A stretch of 10,394 nucleotides of DNA. Origin: DATFMH01 sp035267045. Lineage in GTDB: Bacteria; Bacteroidota; Rhodothermia; Balneolales; DATFMH01. The notes under the pieces are model-generated. The model saw only the letters and a list, made by a program, of their open reading frames with translations, made no database searches and was not told where the DNA came from. Of this stretch, positions 6,554-10,394 are shown one piece after another. The DNA lies in assembly GCA_035267045.1 (NCBI GenBank), contig DATFMH010000199.1, forward strand, positions 1-10,394. The letters run 5' to 3'. Every line of letters begins with the position of its first letter. The first letter of the stretch is position 1. Made by a program: the position numbers and the translations under genes.

Positions 6554-7750
6554 ATGAAAATATTAAAGTTTACAGGTGTCTTTTTAGCCGTATTAATTAT
6601 CATGGCTTTAATCATATATATACCCAATAGACAAGCATTTAAGACGATATCAGACAATTCCATCGACTTAAAGGAAGGTAGTAATTGGATACAACGAGCG
6701 ACTTCCGACAAAGGATTGATTAATTATATGAAAGCAACGCCGAATCACGTTTCGCTCATATCTTTCACTGAGAATCAACCCGATTCCGGTATTTATTTTC
6801 AGGCGGATAAAAAACGAGTGATGGGATCAACGGCGAATCTGCTATTAATTATTGAATATGCACGTCAGGTCAATGATGGAACACTCAATCCGGATAAACC
6901 GATTAAATTAAGTACGATTGATCATTATAATTTACCGAAATACTATTCATCCAATCATAGTGAGGCGGTAAATGATCTAAAAAAGAATCACCAAATCAGT
7001 GGCTCGGGGACTATACCGGTCAAAGATTTAATAAAGATGATGGTCCGGTCGAATGATTTGGCGGCTTCGGATTGCCTTTACTTCATCTTAGGGACCGATA
7101 ATGTTGCCAATATTCCAAAGAAACTAAATACAACAAATATAGATCCACCTCTCCCATGGTCGGGACAGGTCATATTATGGAAAGCTTCTCTATACAATCA
7201 AAAGCCCGTCGATCGACTACATTATTTGCAAGAATTACCGGTGAAAAAATATCGACAATTAGCCTTGCAAAACGCCATAAAACTGGCAAGTAATGTTAAT
7301 TATCGTGAGAAAGTATATAATGCATTTTCCAAAAACGGATTGGGGCTCCTTTTCTCCTATGAAAAAAACGCTTATCAACTCACGCCAAAAGCGACGCCAC
7401 GTGCAATGGCCCATTTACTATATCGGATGAACAAGGACTCATTGATTAATCCCGGTGTATCTAAAATGATAAAAAAGTCTCTGCAATGGTCATTCGATAC
7501 ACCATCCCTGAAAAAACAGATCAATTACTACGGTGGACTCTTTGATTCGAGAATAGGAATGCTTAACGGCATAGATATTGGTAATTTAAAAAACTCGGGG
7601 ACAACCAGAATGCAGGTTATCTATTTAAACCATGTACCTGTTTCCCTTTGGATGCATTTGAGCAGCGAATTTACCAATCAGACCATGCAGCGCGAATTGA
7701 TTTGGAAACCTGAATTTTACCATTACACGTACCGAAAGTTGATGAAATAG
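6554..7750 (+). CDS. Membrane-anchored class A beta-lactamase-fold protein with altered catalytic motifs
   Basis: The 398-residue protein starts with an uncleaved-looking membrane anchor (about 5-23), so the bulk should face the periplasm. The rest resembles the serine hydrolase / Beta-lactamase2 (PF13354) fold: KRVMGSTANLLLIIEYARQV matches the serine-helix region, VKDLIKMMVRSNDLAASDCL the SDN loop, and GNLKNSGTTRMQVIYL the KTG strand. All three motifs deviate. SxxK reads S92-T-A-N95, so the general-base lysine is replaced by asparagine; SDN reads S166-N-D; and K[ST]G reads KNSGTTR (346-352). A conventional acyl-serine mechanism looks unlikely, so a binding role or changed chemistry is more probable. 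The frame is unbroken and codon use looks normal, so it is not a pseudogene. Two near-consensus -7 boxes lie upstream (TATATTTC from 6502, TAAATTTA at 6528-6535), but none is decisive. The 162-aa gene follows after 166 bp. Confidence 0.75.
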   Translation: MKILKFTGVFLAVLIIMALIIYIPNRQAFKTISDNSIDLKEGSNWIQRATSDKGLINYMKATPNHVSLISFTENQPDSGIYFQADKKRVMGSTANLLLIIEYARQVNDGTLNPDKPIKLSTIDHYNLPKYYSSNHSEAVNDLKKNHQISGSGTIPVKDLIKMMVRSNDLAASDCLYFILGTDNVANIPKKLNTTNIDPPLPWSGQVILWKASLYNQKPVDRLHYLQELPVKKYRQLALQNAIKLASNVNYREKVYNAFSKNGLGLLFSYEKNAYQLTPKATPRAMAHLLYRMNKDSLINPGVSKMIKKSLQWSFDTPSLKKQINYYGGLFDSRIGMLNGIDIGNLKNSGTTRMQVIYLNHVPVSLWMHLSSEFTNQTMQRELIWKPEFYHYTYRKLMK

Positions 7751-7872
7751 CAATAAAATAGCTAACTTAAACAATAACAAATATATTCAATTGAATTTAT
7801 AAATAGATTGAACATCAAATTACAGTCGATTAAATTGGACGGAGGCTTGAATCTGATATTTATTTTCAGACT

Positions 7873-7920
7873 ATGCCCTATTCAATTCTTATAAACCATC
7901 AAAGTTTTAATAGCGAATGA
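7873..7920 (+). CDS. Possible 15-codon upstream ORF coupled to the next gene (speculative)
   Basis: ATG at 7873 opens MPYSILINHQSFNSE and stops at TGA 7918-7920, which overlaps the ATG of the next gene as ATGA. That geometry is typical of translational coupling, but there is no ribosome binding site directly upstream; the only purine-rich site, CGGAGG, is about 27 bp away. A frame this short can arise by chance. Confidence 0.15.
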   Translation: MPYSILINHQSFNSE

Positions 7921-8405
7921 ACTGGAAGAAATTATATCACCTTATTTGGCTTTTACCTGCATACTTATTGTTTCTGGGTGTCCAACAAACCATGGTTTAT
8001 TTCGGTGTTCAACACACCTATAAAAACGGACATAGTTATGTCGCCAAGGTAGATTATTATCGCATTAATAACTTACAGGCCCAAACCAACGGTGTTGTAA
8101 TATTATCTTTCAATACAAAAGAAGGAAATCAAATCCGGCAGAAATTGACTTTACCGGTTCAAATGGCCGAAGAAGTTCAGGATTATACGAATATTCCCAT
8201 CCGTTACCTTGAGAGTAGTTTTGAACCCATCGTAATGATCCCGACATATTCCTTCCAAAAAAATATGACCTTAATCGATATCGGTATTATTATCATATCT
8301 GTATTAATTACTGTTGGAATAGCTTTATACGTTGAGCGATATTTTGCAAAAAGAGAAAAAGAAGGCAGGCCCGATAGTTTAACTGCGGAGATAACAGACA
8401 ACTGA
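7917..8405 (+). CDS. Hypothetical membrane protein with two transmembrane helices and a beta-rich soluble core
   Basis: I do not recognise the family firmly. The 162 residues comprise a hydrophobic segment at about 9-31, a polar region (33-116) predicted to be strand-rich, a second hydrophobic segment at about 119-139 and a charged tail. The layout recalls DUF3592-like proteins: GHSYVAKVDYYRIN, then VVILSFNTKEGNQIRQKLTLP, an IPIRYLESSFEPIVM stretch and a closing helix. Which side of the membrane the core faces cannot be told. It lies only 4 bp before the methyltransferase gene, so the two are surely co-transcribed, and perhaps also with the upstream beta-lactamase-fold gene. The ATG at 7917 has no Shine-Dalgarno site and overlaps the stop of a possible 15-codon leader frame. 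Confidence 0.8.
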   Translation: MNWKKLYHLIWLLPAYLLFLGVQQTMVYFGVQHTYKNGHSYVAKVDYYRINNLQAQTNGVVILSFNTKEGNQIRQKLTLPVQMAEEVQDYTNIPIRYLESSFEPIVMIPTYSFQKNMTLIDIGIIIISVLITVGIALYVERYFAKREKEGRPDSLTAEITDN

Positions 8406-8409
8406 TATT

Positions 8410-9192
8410 GTGCAAACATCTGAAACTGATAAAGGCACCCTTTATTTACTCCCTAACACACTCGGACGTACTCCGGAAAATAATACAATACCGGATTATG
8501 TATTAAATATAGTCCGCAGTTTGGATGTACTTATCGTCGAAAATATACAGACAGCACGTAAATACCTGCAATGGGTTGGAGAAACCATTCCTGAATATGA
8601 AATTCTTTTTTTTGAACTTAACAGGCATACCAAATCTGAAGATATCATAGATTTTATTCAACCATTAAAAGAGGGTAAAGATATCGGCATTTTGTCAGAA
8701 GCGGGTTGTCCGGGAGTAGCCGATCCCGGGTCATCTGTAGTAAAAATGGCTCATAACCAGGGTTTCAAAGTAGTACCATTAGTCGGACCCAATTCTATTT
8801 TAATGGCATTAATGGCTTCCGGGTTGAATGGGCAGTCTTTTACTTTTTGGGGATATTTACCGATTAACAGTGACGAACGAATCAGGAAACTTAAGGATTT
8901 GGAGGAAATATCAAGATATCAGAATCAAACCCAGATTTTCATGGAGACCCCATTCCGAAATATGGAACTTCTTAAAGATATTCTCCATAACTGTGATCCC
9001 AATACCTATCTTTGCACTGCCACGGATATTACCCTGCCCAACGAAATCATTATTTCGAAATCCATTACAAAATGGAAAAATGACCTATTACCTGAACTGG
9101 ACAAACGGCCAACGATATTCCTGATCTATTCAGCTGAACAAGTTCGTCAGGTTAAAACTACCGGCAAAAGGCGAAAAAAAAGAAAACATTAA
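8410..9192 (+). CDS. SAM-dependent methyltransferase, tetrapyrrole methylase fold, RsmI-like
   Basis: The 260-residue product belongs to the TP_methylase (PF00590) fold and is closest to the RsmI group, which 2'-O-methylates C1402 of 16S rRNA. Motifs are LYLLPNTLG (11-19, usual PTPLG), VENIQTARKYL (43-53), the SAM-loop variant ILSEAGCPGVADPG (94-107, usual GTPxISDPG), VVPLVGPNSILMALMASGL (121-139), FTFWGYLP, then QIFMETPFRN. It lacks the extra C-terminal domain of longer RsmI proteins and ends in a very basic tail KRRKKRKH, fitting an RNA substrate. The motif changes suggest the shorter Bacteroidota paralogue group rather than canonical RsmI, so I give no symbol. The start is GTG: an in-frame stop at 8392-8394 leaves no ATG, and GTG at 8410 is the best choice. 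A terminator hairpin begins three bases after the stop. Confidence 0.9.
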   Translation: MQTSETDKGTLYLLPNTLGRTPENNTIPDYVLNIVRSLDVLIVENIQTARKYLQWVGETIPEYEILFFELNRHTKSEDIIDFIQPLKEGKDIGILSEAGCPGVADPGSSVVKMAHNQGFKVVPLVGPNSILMALMASGLNGQSFTFWGYLPINSDERIRKLKDLEEISRYQNQTQIFMETPFRNMELLKDILHNCDPNTYLCTATDITLPNEIIISKSITKWKNDLLPELDKRPTIFLIYSAEQVRQVKTTGKRRKKRKH

Positions 9193-9194
9193 AA

Positions 9195-9221
9195 AAGTCC
9201 CGGTCTATTCAACCGGGACTT
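9195..9221. terminator. Terminator hairpin between convergent methyltransferase and ankyrin genes
   Basis: Perfect 10-bp arms AAGTCCCGGT (9195-9204) and ACCGGGACTT (9212-9221) enclose a 7-nt loop. On the minus strand the stem runs straight into a U-run (9196-9191), a classical intrinsic terminator 40 bp after the ankyrin stop. On the plus strand the stem is followed by CCCC, so it would only weakly stop or protect the methyltransferase mRNA. Confidence 0.88.
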
Positions 9222-9260
9222 CCCCAGATTCATAATAAATGTCAACAAATAATAATACTA

Positions 9261-9653
9261 CTAAACAATATTTGCTGTTGCCCCCGCTTCTTGTAGCAGG
9301 TTAGCCAATTCGTCATTCTTTGTAGCTCTTGCATGATCAAGAGCCGACCACCCCCTATCATCCAGAACATTAACATCTGCACGATGCGAAATTAGCATCT
9401 GTACAATTTCGGAATGATTTTTTTCCACAGCCCAATATAACGCACTGGTGCCCCGATTATCACGAAGATTTACATCTGCATTGTGCTCAAGTAAAATATT
9501 TACGATATCGAGGTGACCATGTTTCGAAGCTTTCAAGAGGGCTGTTCTGTTGTGTTCATCGGTAACATTCACATTGCCACCATTGCTAAGATAGGATAAA
9601 ACTTTCCCGACGTCGCCGTCTTCGGCATCATCGAGGAACTGTTGCTCATTCAT
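9261..9653 (-). CDS. Small ankyrin-repeat protein
   Basis: The 130 residues are nearly all ankyrin repeats. A divergent N-terminal capping repeat covers about 3-33 (EDGDVGKVLSYLSNGGNVN). Two canonical repeats follow at about 36-68 (RTALLKASKHGHLDIVNILL) and 69-101 (SALYWAVEKNHSEIVQMLI), then a C-terminal cap at about 102-128. Ankyrin repeats mediate protein-protein contacts; no catalytic domain or signal peptide is present, so it is probably a cytoplasmic adaptor or inhibitor with an unknown partner. The start is well supported by GGAGG seven bases upstream (9661-9665) and by a promoter-like pair further up. The gene stands alone, with its own terminator, and converges with the methyltransferase gene. 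The small size and housekeeping-like surroundings argue against it being a host-directed effector. Confidence 0.92.
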   Translation of the reverse strand: MNEQQFLDDAEDGDVGKVLSYLSNGGNVNVTDEHNRTALLKASKHGHLDIVNILLEHNADVNLRDNRGTSALYWAVEKNHSEIVQMLISHRADVNVLDDRGWSALDHARATKNDELANLLQEAGATANIV

Positions 9654-9660
9654 AGGCTGT

Positions 9661-9665
9661 CCTCC
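9661..9665 (-). promoter_or_regulatory. Ribosome binding site of the ankyrin gene
   Basis: GGAGG on the minus strand lies seven bases before the ATG at 9653. This is near-ideal spacing and fixes the start. Confidence 0.7.
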
Positions 9666-9697
9666 AGCTAAAAATTTGAATGATAGTTTACACTTAT

Positions 9698-9726
9698 ATT
9701 GTACTGTATTACAAGGTGTTTAGCAA
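9698..9726 (-). promoter_or_regulatory. Sigma70-like promoter of the ankyrin gene
   Basis: On the minus strand TTGCTA (9721-9726, 4/6 to TTGACA) is separated by exactly 17 bp from TACAAT (9698-9703, 5/6 to TATAAT). The expected start near 9691 gives a leader of about 37 nt that contains the GGAGG site. Confidence 0.45.
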
Positions 9727-10310
9727 CAGAAATTTTGCTAAAAATAAAATTAATATAAGTTATTATTTCTCATTTGTTTATAATACTATCAACCAATACC
9801 TCGAATACAGAACCGGCGCCCTTTCCAGGTAGTATTCCTACAGCATCATGGAAGACAATAATTTAGCGTGATTCCAAGAAATTATTTATAAAAATGATCA
9901 CTAAAACAGTTTACTAAAATTGAATAAAATTTTCTCTTTTAGTCACGCCTAATCAATTTTAAAAAGGGACTTTTTCTCAAATAATATTTTTTTATTGAAA
10001 GTGCTGTAAGGTTATTCCTTTTTTTGTGTCTTTTTACATAGAGGTTACGAAACAAATGATTGAAGGGTGAAAAAAACTCATAAACAAGTATAAATTTATA
10101 TCAATGATCAGGTAATAAAAGTGTTGATATTTGGAAGAAACAATCAATTACAGAATCTATACTTTTGGGGATTCCTTAAAATTAATCATATTCTGACCAC
10201 TCGTTTTATACTATTGCTATATAGATAATTATCAAACATTTATGATAATATAACTTTAAAAAAAATTCTACACTGACTAAAAAAAGATTAGTGCATTTTA
10301 AAATGATGTC
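9727..10310. other. Long gene-free, AT-rich region
   Basis: No complete coding frame of useful length, tRNA or rRNA is visible. It holds a GC-richer patch at about 9800-9850 (see the possible gene remnant), three copies of ACTAAAA (direct at 9900-9906 and 9913-9919, inverted at 9937-9943), T-rich runs around 9970-10035, a full TAnnTTTG match TACTTTTG at 10160-10167 without a -33 partner, the 10-bp palindrome GATAATTATC at 10224-10233, an inverted pair TTATCA/TGATAA (10229-10234, 10243-10248), and the 12-bp palindrome CATTTTAAAATG at 10294-10305 just upstream of a promoter-like pair. Confidence 0.6.
9770..9862 (-). pseudogene. Possible C-terminal remnant of a decayed gene (speculative)
   Basis: On the minus strand a frame bounded by an upstream TAA (9863-9865) stays open for 30 codons to TGA at 9770-9772. 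It reads IIVFHDAVGILPGKGAG and ends FEVLVDSIINK, with protein-like spacing of hydrophobic and glycine residues. The part from 9800 to 9850 is clearly richer in G+C than its surroundings, as coding DNA would be. There is no start codon or ribosome binding site, and I do not recognise a family. The opposite strand is also partly open here, so the reading could be accidental. Confidence 0.2.
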
Positions 10311-10340
10311 TTGACTTAAAAATTGGGGTAGTGATATATA
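10311..10340 (+). promoter_or_regulatory. Likely promoter for a gene at the right window edge
   Basis: TTGACT (10311-10316, 5/6 to TTGACA) is followed after 18 bp by TATATA (10335-10340), with TATAAA overlapping two bases on. The expected transcription start is near 10347. A 12-bp palindrome, CATTTTAAAATG, ends 5 bp upstream of the -35 box and could be an operator. Confidence 0.45.
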
Positions 10341-10348
10341 AAACCAAA

Positions 10349-10394
10349 ATGCAGGTTAGAAAATCGCGGAATGGTATTTGGGTAAAGGTTTATG
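10349..10394 (+). CDS. Possible start of a gene running off the window (3' partial)
   Basis: ATG at 10349 opens a frame reading MQVRKSRNGIWVKVY that is still open at the last base. It has no ribosome binding site and would lie almost at the predicted transcription start, so it would be nearly leaderless. The competing start is the ATG in the last three bases (10392-10394), in another frame, preceded by GGGTAAAGG and leaving a leader of about 45 nt. Fifteen codons are too few to name a product. Confidence 0.25.
   Translation, partial: MQVRKSRNGIWVKVY

Noticed and set aside
6554..7750. Reading the beta-lactamase-fold protein as an antibiotic resistance enzyme
   Set aside because: The SxxK, SDN and KTG motifs are all altered and the overall match is distant, so resistance activity is not supported.
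7785..7796. Palindrome ATTCAATTGAAT upstream of the 162-aa gene
   Set aside because: A single 12-bp AT-rich palindrome is readily found by chance in this composition, and no promoter element is placed to make it an operator.
8204..8419. Minus-strand open frame of 71 codons over the end of the 162-aa gene
   Set aside because: It is antisense to a coding gene, shows no recognisable motif and lacks a ribosome binding site.
8828..9124. Plus-strand open frame of 98 codons inside the methyltransferase gene
   Set aside because: It is an out-of-frame shadow of a gene with clear TP_methylase motifs.
9261..9653. Ankyrin protein as a host-directed effector or toxin-immunity component
   Set aside because: No secretion signal, toxin-like partner or mobile element lies nearby; it has its own promoter and terminator in a housekeeping setting.
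9721..9740. Inverted repeat TAGCAA/TTGCTA as a terminator or operator
   Set aside because: It is a six-bp stem without a T-run; its left arm is better explained as the -35 box of the ankyrin promoter.
9961..9975. Short hairpin AAAAAG-GGA-CTTTTT as a terminator
   Set aside because: The stem is almost only A-T, the loop is three bases, and no gene on either strand ends nearby.
9654..10394. Search for a CRISPR array, tRNA, small structured RNA or transposon ends in the long spacer
   Set aside because: I found no regularly spaced repeats, no cloverleaf or T-loop signature, and no paired terminal inverted repeats with a transposase remnant.

Overview
The window is AT-rich bacterial chromosome and almost certainly comes from the wider Bacteroidota/FCB group. 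The clearest sign is the first gene fragment: it ends in a type IX secretion (T9SS) C-terminal sorting domain with the NYPNPFNPSTNISY signature, which is typical of Balneolales, Ignavibacteria and relatives. Weak or absent Shine-Dalgarno sites on several genes and a TAnnTTTG-type promoter box agree with this. My best guess is a Balneolaceae-like organism; the sequence alone does not fix the genus.

Left part (1-2450): the tail of a secreted T9SS cargo protein, then a perfect 17-bp hairpin terminator that serves both strands. Next come two minus-strand genes, a single-cysteine thioredoxin-fold protein and a DUF962/Mpo1-like membrane protein. A divergent plus-strand gene follows, from a conserved family usually labelled 3-methyladenine DNA glycosylase on thin grounds.

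Centre (2457-6315, all minus strand): a two-gene unit of a DUF819 multi-pass membrane protein followed 21 bp later by anmK, the kinase for anhydro-N-acetylmuramic acid in cell-wall recycling. This pairing suggests that the membrane protein moves a recycling product. Then a 472-bp gene-free stretch holds a strong minus-strand terminator. Beyond it lies a monoacylglycerol-lipase-like alpha/beta hydrolase, whose start codon sits in a possible hairpin and whose 3' UTR carries a 9-nt complement to its own ribosome binding site.

Right part (6554-9192, plus strand): a membrane-anchored class A beta-lactamase-fold protein whose three catalytic motifs are all altered, a small two-helix membrane protein, and an RsmI-like tetrapyrrole-methylase-fold methyltransferase starting at GTG. 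A convergent minus-strand ankyrin-repeat protein follows, with a good promoter, ribosome binding site and terminator. The last ~740 bp hold no complete gene. They contain AT-rich palindromes, a small GC-richer patch that may be a decayed gene end, and a likely promoter for a gene starting at or just beyond the window edge.

I saw no CRISPR array, tRNA, rRNA, insertion sequence or recognisable defence system. The points most worth following up are the degenerate beta-lactamase-fold protein, the DUF819-anmK pairing, and the putative RNA control of the hydrolase gene.
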